16,220 nucleotides of DNA from Alphaproteobacteria bacterium (GTDB lineage: Bacteria > Pseudomonadota > Alphaproteobacteria > Rickettsiales > JAIXRX01), in assembly GCA_027485005.1 (NCBI GenBank), contig JAIXRX010000143.1:1-16220 (forward strand), read 5' to 3'. Below, piece by piece: positions 1-7,691 of the stretch (position 1 is the stretch's first letter; the number at the start of each line of letters is the position of its first letter). The notes beneath the pieces are model-generated. The model had not been told where the DNA came from, ran no database searches, and was given only the letters and a program-made list of their open reading frames with translations. The translations under genes and the position numbers were made by a program.

Positions 1-3000
1 CCGCCGCTGGTTGCATCGCGGTCTGAGTTCAGCGTGATTGCGCCACCGCTGGTGGTGATGTCGCCCGAAGCAGAATAAAGAATGTTGCGATTGGCGCGCA
101 ACGTAATATCTCCACTCGCAGAGATAAGGTCAAAGTCTTGAGTAAAGTTGATGTCCTGACCCGCAGTGAGACTAATCGCGCCCGTGCCAGAAGTGGTGAG
201 GCTGCCAGACGTATAATAGGCGTTAATAGAACCCGAGTTAGCAGTGGCCGTGAACGATTTATTAGCTGCCAAAGTACTGGCCGCATTAATTAAGCCAATA
301 TTGCCGCTACCCGTGACAAGATTTAAATGGCTCGACCATGCCAAAGGCCCCAGATTAATATCGCCTGTCATACTGCTGTTGCCGAAGGTAAGCGAGCTCC
401 ATCCATTCTGCAAATACTGAGTATCCACTGCATTCATGTAGAAATAGCCAGATGTACCGCCAGCAGCTAAATTCATTGTACGGCTATTGGTAAAAGGCTG
501 CATTAAGAGTGCGCCCGTGCCAGTGATGTTGCCCCCAATATTTACATCATCCGCCGTCAGCGTAAGGTTACCGCTGCCGGTAGAAATCGCGCCAGTGGTG
601 ATAGTGCCAGTACCAGCATTTAATAATACGTTACCCGTACTCGTCAGAGTTGGCATGGTGAAGCTGGACGTTGAGGTGAGGGATAAACTTCCTAAACCTG
701 TCGTGCCACCCCATGCGCCATTGAAACTATAGCTTCCACCGCTGGTGACAAGGCTATACTCACCATTCACCGTGCTGCCGAAATTAATCGCGCCGCTGCC
801 TGCATTTACCGTTAATGTTTTTCCAACAGGCGCGCCGACAGGAAGTGAACTTGCGAGCGTACTCGCAAATGTCACACTTCCACCTGCGGTCGTAATGTTT
901 ATTGGAGCCAAACTGTAGGCCGATATACTCACCCCTGCACCAAACAGCATCGCCCCACCATTGGTAGTAAAGGTGCCGCCGCGCTCAAAATTTGCATTAC
1001 TGCTAAAAGTAACATTGCCACCTACGGTAGTCGCGCCACCATCCCGTACATAATATTGCCCGCCTTGGAAGGTGATATTATTACTTCCCGCCGTCGACAC
1101 GATACCATCAAGGTAAGTCGTGCTGTTACTGTAAATAGTCAGTGGATCTAGCCAGGCCGACGCGGCAATAAATCCTCCATTCGTCCCGCCATTCTTGCCC
1201 ACTCTAATCGAACTCCAACCATCCGTGAGGTTGGCAATATCGGCAGTAGAGAGATTGAAGTTCGTTCCATCGGCTGAGCCACTATTAATACGCAACTGAC
1301 GGCTTGCAGAATAAGGCGAAAGCGTGAGTATACCTGTACCGCTTAAGGCACCACCAATGGCAAGATCATCTGCCGTTAGCGTCAAATTCCCTGCGCCAGT
1401 GGAAATGGCACCCGTGGTGATGGTGCCGGTGCCCGCGTTCAAATCCACATTGCCCGTACTCGTCAGAGTTGGCATGGTGAAGTTGGTGTTAGTCGATGTC
1501 AGCGAAACGTTGCCGAGGGCAGTTGTGCCACCCCATGCACCGTTAAACATCAGGCTGGCGCCCGCCGCGGTAATATTAGCTAGCGTATTAACGGTACCGC
1601 CAAAATTGATCGTTCCTGTCGAATTAAATGCAAGGGTTTGGCCAGCTGCGCTGGCGCCCGTATAAATAGTGTTGGTGATGCCAATGTTGCCAGCACCACT
1701 ATTAACGGTCAGGTTACTAGATGCAGAATTGGTTAAGATGTGTTTAAAGGTCACTGCCCCGCCATTACTATTGATAGTGCGCGCTCCCCCTGCTACCCAA
1801 ACATATCCGGGTGCTGAAAAGTCAACAGCGCCACCGGCGGTGGTAATATCTCCTATGATATCGGTATTAATCCCACCCAAGAACGCAAAGGATGCATTAC
1901 CAGTCCCTGTCAGCGCTCCTAGAATCTGCTTGCGGCCACCGTAGAAATTGATTGGATCGACCCAATTGGTGCCCCCCATATTGATGTCCACCGTACCGTT
2001 TGTCCGCCCGACATTGATGCCCAACCAACCATCCGTCAGATAAGCCAACTCGGTAGTGCTGAGGGCTAAATTATTACTTGAACAGGTGCCTGCAGAAAAA
2101 TTAATGCAGACAATCCGATTCGTGCTGTTGGGTTGCAGCGTCAGCGTACCAGTACCTGTCAAGGCTCCACCGATTACCAGATCGTCCGCCGTTAGCGTGA
2201 GGTTACCGCTGCCAGTTGAAATTGCACCAGTGGTGATGGTGCCAGTGCCCGCATTCAAATCAACGTTGCCCGTACTCGTGAGAGTAGGCATGGTGAAATT
2301 CGTATTTGTTGATGTTAGTGAAACGTTGCCAAGGGCAGTCGTGCCACCCCATGCGCCGTTGAACGTCATGCTGCCGGCAGTACCGGTTAAATTAAACCCA
2401 CCATTGACCGTATTGGCAAAACTTAAAATACCGCTGCCCGCGTTCAAGCTGATATTTTTACCCGCTGACGAAACGTGATTTAGAAGAGTATTGCTAAAGC
2501 TAATATTCCCGCCGCTGGTATTCACTGTCAGCGCATTGGCGGCAGCGCTACTATGAATCCGCACCACATCCGCGAAGTTCACATTCCCACCGGAGGTTGT
2601 GATTGTACCTCCATAGTTCCACAAGGTATTGCCAAACGTGACCGCTTGGCCAGCAGTTGTAATATTATTATTATTTGTTAGATCTAACCACCCGGCGGAA
2701 GTGCCGCCGAAACTAATGGAAGCATTGCCGGTACCAATTATATTGCCAGCCGTTCGCATGCGGAAGCTACTACGGAAGGTGACAGGATCTGTCCAAGTGC
2801 TCGTGCCGATGGTGAGGTCGGCGGAAGCGGTATCCGTACGGCCAATATTAATTCCTGCCCATCCATCGGCGAAATACCCAATTTCTGTTGCATCCAGACT
2901 GAAGGTGCCCGCCCCCACACCATTACTAATATTAAGTGCACGGTTGGTGCTAAGTGGTTGCAATGTCAGCGTGCCGGTACCGCTTAGGTTTCCACCAAGC

Positions 3001-3011
3001 GCAAGGTCGTC
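1..3011 (-). repeat. In-frame tandem repeat array of tpsA1 (about 816-825 bp units)
   Basis: Anchoring on the conserved TADD(L/V) element, whose DD codons lie at 3006-3011, 2181-2186, 1365-1370 and 546-551, gives periods of 825, 816 and 819 bp (275, 272 and 273 residues). The array is in frame and is cut by the window edge in the fourth unit. Each unit has the order: NLTLTADD, IGG.L.GTG.L.LQP, DGW....VG, a variable W.DP or equivalent segment, NGAWGGTT, FTMPTLTSTGN, NAGTGTITT. At the DNA level the segments at 634-663 and 1453-1482 are almost identical, and 2269 onward differs by a few bases. The earliest unit (around 2187-3011) has a full DGWAGINIGRT/WTDP block but diverges upstream of its TADD anchor. 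This fits repeat expansion of a beta-helical stalk. Confidence 0.85.
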
Positions 3012-4811
3012 TGCGGTAAGCGTAAAATTATTGGCGCCAGCAGCAACTGTAGAGGCAGTCGTAATGGTACCAGTGCCAGCATTGAATGTTTGTGCTGCAC
3101 CTAATGTGAGCGCATTATTGATATTGATAGCACCGCCGGCAGTGGTGATGGGCATAGTGTGGGCAAGATTAATGCCGCCAGTCGCATTCAGCGTCACAGC
3201 ACCGCCATTGGTAGTAATGCCCCCCGTGGAAGCCGTGAGGATTTGTCCACCCGCGGTCAAAGTAAGCGCACGGCTTGCCGTGGTGAAGTTCAGCACGTCG
3301 CCGGTCATGTCGAGCGTAATATCGTTACTGGCATTTAGTGCGATATCTGCACTGATTGATTGCGCTTCAAGGTATGATGTTAGGAATGTGTTTGAGTTGT
3401 CGGTGCCGCCGCCGTAGGCGCGGTTGTAAATGGTGATGTTGGTAGGATCGAGCAGCCAGAGGCCTGTCTCGCCGTACAGCGAGGTAAGGTTGACATTGCC
3501 GCTGGCAGTGAGGTTGTGTTTACCGGAGGTTTCCAGGAACCCGCCATTGCCGCTACTGCCAAGTGCACGAGCGAAGACGTCACCGCGGAAGGTGGTGTCG
3601 CCATCCGACCAGAGGATGATACGACCCGCATCGCCTTCACCGATTGCGTCGGCTGAGATGATCGCCCCCTGTTCAACCGATAATGTTTGTGCCGTGGACG
3701 TTTCTCCTTGGCCGAGATAATCACCACCGATTTTGATGTCGCCGCCTGCCGATCCGTCACGCATGGCACTGCGATTATTTTTGCTGACGGTGTTGCTTTT
3801 GCCAGTGTGACCCGATGCATCAATGCGCGCGGTTTTGGTCAGCGTGATTTTATCACCGGTGACAGTGATGCTGCCGCCGCGCTCGCCGCTGTTTTTTCCG
3901 CTCGCATCAATTGTACCACTGACAGAGACCGCGCTGCCACCAGATTTTTTACCCTTGTTGGCGGTGATATTATTTTTGACGGAGACCGAACCATCCGCAC
4001 TCAGGATAATTTTTCCGTTCTTCTTCGCTACGCTGCGCGCCTGGATCACACCGTCCATGGTGATGACGCCACGCGCCACTTTCTCGCCCGCTGCAGCCGT
4101 CAACATTACCGTGCCACCATCCGCCTCAATTAAACCGCGGTTGGAAACCAATTGCTTTTCTGTGCTGTCGCTGACCGCGAGATTGATCAAACCATCGCCG
4201 TACAAATCAACCGTTGCGGTGTCACCACTCGCGAGCTGCACCTTGCCCATCGTTGCGCGGATCACGCCAGAGTTTTCGACTTGTGGTGCGACAAAACCCG
4301 CAATGCCCGCATCTTTCACCGTGATGGTGCCAGCATTGACAACCGACGCGGTGGACTTGCCCGCCACGTCCAGCGGCACATCATTGCGGCGGCCTTCAAC
4401 AAAATCACGCGCCGACTGATTTGAAGTGATAGCGGAAGATGCAACAAGCCCACCAACATCGACGGTTGCTTCCGAACTGAACATCACGCCGTTGGCATTG
4501 CTGAGCACGACGGTGCCGTTGGCTTTCAGGTTACCGCGAATGACCGATGGATCCACATCGTGAATGCGGTTGATCGCGATGGATGATTTGGAAGGCTGGG
4601 CAAAATTCGCAGTTTCGTCCGCTGCGAGGTTAAATTTTTGCCAATCGAGCACGGCACGATCGGTATGCTGCGCAATATTGGTGACTTTGCCGGCTTGCGA
4701 AATATCCGCATCGCCATACGCCACACTACCACCCTCCGGCGCAGCGAAACTGGCCGCCGGCGAAAGCGCCGTGGTCAGCAGAATCGTTAAGCGAAGGGAT
4801 TTAGGTAACAT
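1..4811 (-). CDS. TpsA1: filamentous-haemagglutinin-like two-partner secretion exoprotein (N-terminal part, 3' end outside window)
   Basis: Secreted TpsA exoprotein, predicted to be exported by Sec and then by a TpsB pore and to fold into a surface beta-helix. The frame from the ATG at 4811 is open to base 1 (1603 codons); my manual translation found no stop. Residues 1-24 form a signal peptide (MLPKSLRL, hydrophobic run, cleavage near SFA/APEGG). Residues ~25-190 match the haemagglutination-activity (TPS) domain: DWQKFNL, FAQPSKSSIAINRI, SNANGVMF (N105-G108), GFVAPQVENSG and VDLYGDGLI. WSDGDTTFRG and LLDPTN (~453-458) close the conserved N-terminal stem, as in many large TpsA proteins. From about residue 600 the protein is built of ~272-275-residue repeats. 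No clear Shine-Dalgarno precedes the ATG. It is transcribed divergently from tpsB1, its likely transporter; most tps pairs are collinear. Function (adhesin, biofilm or other) is not decidable because the C-terminus is missing. Family call is confident. Confidence 0.93.
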   Translation of the reverse strand, partial: MLPKSLRLTILLTTALSPAASFAAPEGGSVAYGDADISQAGKVTNIAQHTDRAVLDWQKFNLAADETANFAQPSKSSIAINRIHDVDPSVIRGNLKANGTVVLSNANGVMFSSEATVDVGGLVASSAITSNQSARDFVEGRRNDVPLDVAGKSTASVVNAGTITVKDAGIAGFVAPQVENSGVIRATMGKVQLASGDTATVDLYGDGLINLAVSDSTEKQLVSNRGLIEADGGTVMLTAAAGEKVARGVITMDGVIQARSVAKKNGKIILSADGSVSVKNNITANKGKKSGGSAVSVSGTIDASGKNSGERGGSITVTGDKITLTKTARIDASGHTGKSNTVSKNNRSAMRDGSAGGDIKIGGDYLGQGETSTAQTLSVEQGAIISADAIGEGDAGRIILWSDGDTTFRGDVFARALGSSGNGGFLETSGKHNLTASGNVNLTSLYGETGLWLLDPTNITIYNRAYGGGTDNSNTFLTSYLEAQSISADIALNASNDITLDMTGDVLNFTTASRALTLTAGGQILTASTGGITTNGGAVTLNATGGINLAHTMPITTAGGAININNALTLGAAQTFNAGTGTITTASTVAAGANNFTLTADDLALGGNLSGTGTLTLQPLSTNRALNISNGVGAGTFSLDATEIGYFADGWAGINIGRTDTASADLTIGTSTWTDPVTFRSSFRMRTAGNIIGTGNASISFGGTSAGWLDLTNNNNITTAGQAVTFGNTLWNYGGTITTSGGNVNFADVVRIHSSAAANALTVNTSGGNISFSNTLLNHVSSAGKNISLNAGSGILSFANTVNGGFNLTGTAGSMTFNGAWGGTTALGNVSLTSTNTNFTMPTLTSTGNVDLNAGTGTITTGAISTGSGNLTLTADDLVIGGALTGTGTLTLQPNSTNRIVCINFSAGTCSSNNLALSTTELAYLTDGWLGINVGRTNGTVDINMGGTNWVDPINFYGGRKQILGALTGTGNASFAFLGGINTDIIGDITTAGGAVDFSAPGYVWVAGGARTINSNGGAVTFKHILTNSASSNLTVNSGAGNIGITNTIYTGASAAGQTLAFNSTGTINFGGTVNTLANITAAGASLMFNGAWGGTTALGNVSLTSTNTNFTMPTLTSTGNVDLNAGTGTITTGAISTGAGNLTLTADDLAIGGALSGTGILTLSPYSASRQLRINSGSADGTNFNLSTADIANLTDGWSSIRVGKNGGTNGGFIAASAWLDPLTIYSNSTTYLDGIVSTAGSNNITFQGGQYYVRDGGATTVGGNVTFSSNANFERGGTFTTNGGAMLFGAGVSISAYSLAPINITTAGGSVTFASTLASSLPVGAPVGKTLTVNAGSGAINFGSTVNGEYSLVTSGGSYSFNGAWGGTTGLGSLSLTSTSSFTMPTLTSTGNVLLNAGTGTITTGAISTGSGNLTLTADDVNIGGNITGTGALLMQPFTNSRTMNLAAGGTSGYFYMNAVDTQYLQNGWSSLTFGNSSMTGDINLGPLAWSSHLNLVTGSGNIGLINAASTLAANKSFTATANSGSINAYYTSGSLTTSGTGAISLTAGQDINFTQDFDLISASGDITLRANRNILYSASGDITTSGGAITLNSDRDATSG

Positions 4812-4816
4812 GGCTT

Positions 4817-4827
4817 TGGGTAACCCA
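4817..4827. promoter_or_regulatory. Short palindrome just upstream of the tpsA1 start
   Basis: TGGGTAACCCA is a perfect palindrome with 5-bp arms and a single central base. It ends 5 bases before the tpsA1 ATG (4811, minus strand), where a ribosome binding site would be expected and none is obvious. It could be a small operator or chance; the loop is too short for an RNA hairpin. Confidence 0.25.
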
Positions 4828-4846
4828 CTAAAATTTATAAATTTTT

Positions 4847-4872
4847 TTCTCGCGTGTAATAGTACGCGAGAA
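4847..4872 (-). promoter_or_regulatory. Stem-loop in the tpsA1 leader region
   Basis: TTCTCGCGT (4847-4855) and ACGCGAGAA (4864-4872) form a perfect 9-bp inverted repeat around an 8-base spacer, GC-rich inside an AT-rich stretch. It is 36-61 bases upstream of the tpsA1 ATG. In the tpsA1 direction the stem is followed by A residues, and in the tpsB1 direction it is not followed by a T run, so it does not read as an intrinsic terminator. It may be a 5'-leader structure or a protein-binding dyad. Confidence 0.5.
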
Positions 4873-4915
4873 GCCTTTACGAAGTGGTTAATTTTTAGAT
4901 GCTAGTGAGCCCTGC

Positions 4916-4933
4916 CCTTAAGATGTATTAAGG
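4916..4933. promoter_or_regulatory. Candidate operator dyad between tpsA1 and tpsB1 (CCTTAA-N6-TTAAGG)
   Basis: Perfect 6-bp arms with a 6-bp spacer (GATGTA) lie near the middle of the divergent intergenic region, about 105 bp from the tpsA1 ATG and 122 bp from the tpsB1 ATG. The same design, TCTTAA-N6-TTAAGA, lies upstream of tpsB2 at 8318-8335. Position and recurrence suggest a binding site for one regulator acting on both TPS modules; this is inference from two copies only. Confidence 0.4.
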
Positions 4934-5011
4934 TTTTTTTAGGCAATCGTTTTTATGCAACACTCACTCTCCCTAAGTTTATGGAAAATCAGGCAGAAAA
5001 GCTTGTAAGAC

Positions 5012-5049
5012 GGCTCTGTTTTCGCTAGGAATATAAAAACCCTAGAGCC
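5012..5049 (+). promoter_or_regulatory. Leader hairpin directly before the tpsB1 start, with two exclusive pairings
   Basis: GGCTCT (5012-5017) can pair with AGAGCC (5044-5049), extended by AGG (5027-5029) with CCT (5041-5043) across a one-sided bulge. Alternatively CTAGG (5025-5029) pairs with CCTAG (5041-5045). The two pairings compete for bases 5044-5045. The structure ends six bases before the tpsB1 ATG, and no Shine-Dalgarno is visible in that gap. Translational control is possible; nothing here identifies a known riboswitch class. Confidence 0.35.
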
Positions 5050-5055
5050 TCGGCC

Positions 5056-6795
5056 ATGCTGCACCCACATCACTGCTATTTTCGCTGCTTTGTATCCACG
5101 TTTTCGCTATTAGCGGCAACTGCATTTGCTGGTTCTTTATCGGCGCAAACAGTGCCCGCAACCGTTGACCCTGGGCGTGTTTCTAAACCGTCTGAAATGC
5201 CTCTTACGCCACTCGAAAAACCTTCCAGCGCAGTAGAAACACCCTCTCAGAATATCGTTGCGGCACCCGCTGGCGCAGACAAAATTTTGTTAACACTCAA
5301 AGCCATTGTGCTTGAAGGAAATAACCGTTTTTCCGAGAGTGATTTACGCCCGATTTACGAGGCAGATTTAGGCAAAGAAATTCCGCTTAGCGAGATCTAC
5401 CGCATTGCAGGTGAGATCACGAACTACTATCGCTCGCATGGATATGTCCTCACGGTTACCAGTATTCCACCGCAGGAATTAGATGAAAATGCCACCGTAC
5501 GTTTGCAAATTGTAGAAGGCTTCATCAATAACGTCAAAGTGCAAGGGCAAGTGCCCGCCGCACTCATGAAAAAAATTCAGAATTATGCCGATCAATTAAC
5601 CCTTGAACGTCCTGCTTCGATTAAAATGATCGAACGCCAACTATTGCTTATCAACGATTTGCCAGGCATTAGTGCTAAAAGCACACTCACCCCCGCTAAT
5701 GGCGCAACTGGCGGCGTGGATATGGTGTTAGATGTGTCGCACCAAATGTATAATGCACGTGCTGGATTTGATACCTATGGCAACAGTTATTTGGGGCCAG
5801 AACGCGCTCAAGCCACCGGACAAATCAACCATGTGCCTATTATTGTTGATAGTATTTTGATTTCTGGCCTGACTAGCAGCAATACCAATGAACTCAAAAA
5901 TGCTGGTGTTCTATTGACTAACAATATTGGCAGCCAAGGCCTTAAAGCAACTGCCAGCGCTAGCCGTACAGCGACCAACCCACACCTACCAGGCGCCCTT
6001 GGCCGTGCCCTTGAGACGCGTGGTCGTGCAGACCAACTAAGTGCTTCACTTGAATATCCACTTGTGCGTAGCCGCCAATGGAATTGGTATGTGCAAAGCA
6101 CCTTTGATATGACGGATAGCCGCACCGATTTTGCGCCCGGCTTTGAAGCCATCGAAACGCGAGATCATGTGCGCGCGCTGCGCCTCTCCACACAAATGAA
6201 CGGCGAAGATCCGTGGGCGGGTTATAACACTGCATCACTGGAGTTCAGCCGTGGAATTGACGTATTTGGCGCATCTGAAGCAGGAGAATTATCACTGAGC
6301 CGTGCATTAGGCGAACCTGTCTTTACGAAATTCGTGGGCAGCCTCTCGCGCATTCAGGCCATCGTTAATCGCGTCTCGCTACTCGTTGCCGCTGAAGGAC
6401 AATGGACAAGCGACCCGCTTTTATCGCCGGAAGAATTTGGTGTCGGTGGCTACCGATTTGGCCGTGGATTCGACAGCTCTGAAATCACTGGTGACCGCGG
6501 TGCTGCTGGTAAAATTGAGCTAGCTTATGGTGCTGCTTGGAGCACACCTTATCTTTCCGATATTAGCTATTTCACATTCTATGATGTTGGACGAACCTGG
6601 GATATTGACCCATCTGTTGGTGTTGACTCGCGTCGTTCTTTAAGCTCTGCGGGTGGCGGCGTACGTTTTAACGCACTGGAACGCTTACAAGGCGAAATGT
6701 ATCTAGCCAAGCCGATTACGAATATCATTTCCAGCCGCGCCGCAGATAAGCAAGAAGACTGGCGCGCCCTGATCAACTTATCCGTTGAATATTAA
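5056..6795 (+). CDS. TpsB1: FhaC/ShlB-type outer-membrane transporter of the two-partner secretion pathway
   Basis: Omp85-superfamily pore that binds a TpsA protein in the periplasm and passes it across the outer membrane without ATP. The product has 579 residues, a normal length for the family. Residues 1-30 are a signal peptide (hydrophobic FSLLAATAFAG, cleavage near SLSA/Q), followed by a Pro-rich linker to ~75. A ShlB-type POTRA covers ~77-156 (LKAIVLEGNNRF, EITNYYRSHGYVLT, LQIVEGFINNVKV) and a second POTRA ~157-232 (IERQLLLINDLPGI). The beta-barrel fills 233-579. FGVGGYRFGRGF (461-472) holds the L6-loop Arg-Gly signature with R470, followed by ITGDRG. The protein ends in tyrosine (SVEY), as expected of a barrel C-terminal signal. 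An in-frame TAG at 5026-5028 limits the start, and the ATG at 5056 is the only one that gives a signal peptide. It is divergent from tpsA1, its likely substrate gene, and converges on the SapC-family gene with a 4-bp gap. Confidence 0.95.
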   Translation: MLHPHHCYFRCFVSTFSLLAATAFAGSLSAQTVPATVDPGRVSKPSEMPLTPLEKPSSAVETPSQNIVAAPAGADKILLTLKAIVLEGNNRFSESDLRPIYEADLGKEIPLSEIYRIAGEITNYYRSHGYVLTVTSIPPQELDENATVRLQIVEGFINNVKVQGQVPAALMKKIQNYADQLTLERPASIKMIERQLLLINDLPGISAKSTLTPANGATGGVDMVLDVSHQMYNARAGFDTYGNSYLGPERAQATGQINHVPIIVDSILISGLTSSNTNELKNAGVLLTNNIGSQGLKATASASRTATNPHLPGALGRALETRGRADQLSASLEYPLVRSRQWNWYVQSTFDMTDSRTDFAPGFEAIETRDHVRALRLSTQMNGEDPWAGYNTASLEFSRGIDVFGASEAGELSLSRALGEPVFTKFVGSLSRIQAIVNRVSLLVAAEGQWTSDPLLSPEEFGVGGYRFGRGFDSSEITGDRGAAGKIELAYGAAWSTPYLSDISYFTFYDVGRTWDIDPSVGVDSRRSLSSAGGGVRFNALERLQGEMYLAKPITNIISSRAADKQEDWRALINLSVEY

Positions 6796-6799
6796 TTTA

Positions 6800-7582
6800 C
6801 TATTTTACGCCAGAACGTAATTCAAAAGCACGGTCCACAAGATTTTTCCAGCAGGACGTTGAAGCGAGTGCAAGCGCAATAAATGGAAGCCACCCTTGCT
6901 GACGAAACTCAAGAAAAATCTCATCACTCAATGCATTAAAAGCGACCTCATCAATCACCTGAAAACCCGCCATATGGATTTTATGGCCATCGGCTAAGGT
7001 TACGTCTGATTCACGCAGAGACAGTAATTTATATTTTTCTAAATCTGCCATCAACGCACGCGTAACTAACGCATGCTCGTAAAATGATGAGCAAAATTGC
7101 AAAGCTTGCTGCGCTAATACATCAGGCTCACCATCAGCAAATAATTTAAATCCCTGCGAACCATCTGCACAAAAATGTGGTGCGCCTTCATCCACGCACA
7201 ATACACACTGCCCTTGCTTCTCTTCGTAGAAAACAAATGGATATTGACGTGCATAGGTGGGAATATAAGCATTTTTCTCCCACCCTCCTTGCTCGTTCAC
7301 AAAGTAATTATCTTCTTCTAACCCAACTACTGCCACAGGCATTGGGTTTTCGCCCATCGTAAAAACAATTGGATAGTGCTTCATCGCATCCACCCACTCC
7401 ACCACATTCACAGGAATTGAATTGGTATTTTTTGCAAAAGCATAGGTTGCATCAAAGACTGAAGCATCTTGATGACGATTGCGATCGACTGGTTGAGGGC
7501 GTATAAAAAACAGTGGAAGTGAGCTATTAACTACTGCTTCATCCGAAGCGGTTTCTACTGAAGCTGCGGTAGTCTTTCCCAT
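6800..7582 (-). CDS. SapC-family protein (PF07277-like)
   Basis: The 260-residue product matches the SapC family across its length: a YPIVFT-type block (HYPIVFTMGENPMPVAVVGLE, ~69-89), then the family pattern of N.FV...G.W....YIP.Y.R.YPF (NYFVNEQGGWEKNAYIPTY onwards, ~91-116), a CVDE segment (~129-132), GEP and ALQF (~151-163), and a C-terminal AGFQVIDE and LNALSDE-like stretch (FNALSDE). The family is named after an S-layer-associated protein of Campylobacter fetus; in most proteobacteria its function is unknown, and the name must not be confused with the Sap peptide-transporter permease. I see no signal peptide or membrane span, so it is probably cytoplasmic. An AGGAG six bases from the ATG supports the start. 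It sits between two TPS modules and converges on tpsB1 with a 4-bp gap, so their 3' transcripts probably overlap. A link to surface-protein export is suggested only by position. Confidence 0.88.
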   Translation of the reverse strand: MGKTTAASVETASDEAVVNSSLPLFFIRPQPVDRNRHQDASVFDATYAFAKNTNSIPVNVVEWVDAMKHYPIVFTMGENPMPVAVVGLEEDNYFVNEQGGWEKNAYIPTYARQYPFVFYEEKQGQCVLCVDEGAPHFCADGSQGFKLFADGEPDVLAQQALQFCSSFYEHALVTRALMADLEKYKLLSLRESDVTLADGHKIHMAGFQVIDEVAFNALSDEIFLEFRQQGWLPFIALALASTSCWKNLVDRAFELRSGVK

Positions 7583-7588
7583 TAAATT

Positions 7589-7593
7589 CTCCT
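7589..7593 (-). promoter_or_regulatory. Ribosome binding site of the SapC-family gene
   Basis: The minus strand reads AGGAG, followed by six bases and then the ATG at 7582. It is the only strong Shine-Dalgarno in the window; the four tps starts lack a comparable one. Confidence 0.75.
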
Positions 7594-7648
7594 GTTATCA
7601 CGAGCATCAGTAAGCTACAAAAAATTCCAATACTGCGCAAGATCGAAT

Positions 7649-7691
7649 ATAAAACATCTGTTGTTTAGCAATGCCAAACAACAGATGTTTT
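7649..7691 (-). promoter_or_regulatory. Putative SapC-family promoter inside a perfect 16-bp inverted repeat
   Basis: AAAACATCTGTTGTTT (7651-7666) and its exact reverse complement (7676-7691) flank a 9-base spacer. On the minus strand TTGGCA (7677-7672), a 17-base spacer and TTTTAT (7654-7649) form a plausible sigma-70-like promoter, which would start about 60 bases before the SapC-family ATG. The dyad therefore covers the -35 to -10 space, as a repressor or activator site would. Alternative reading: an AT-rich bidirectional terminator or a small mobile palindrome. The inverted repeat is certain; the promoter call is tentative. Confidence 0.45.

Noticed and set aside
2629..3417. Long plus-strand open frames inside 487-4905 (up to 262 codons)
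   Set aside because: They lie opposite the continuous tpsA1 minus-strand frame and translate to low-complexity Val/Pro/Ala-rich text, the reverse shadow of a Gly/Thr/Asn repeat protein. No family or ribosome site is visible.
3823..4419. 198-codon plus-strand frame with hydrophobic stretches
   Set aside because: Antisense shadow of the TpsA1 N-terminal region, which has clear TPS-domain motifs in the other strand.
1..4811. CRISPR-like or satellite array in 1-3111
   Set aside because: The repeats are ~820 bp, in frame and protein-coding, so they are domain repeats.
7651..7691. CRISPR repeat or attachment site
   Set aside because: A single palindrome without spacers, direct-repeat partners, integrase or tRNA nearby.
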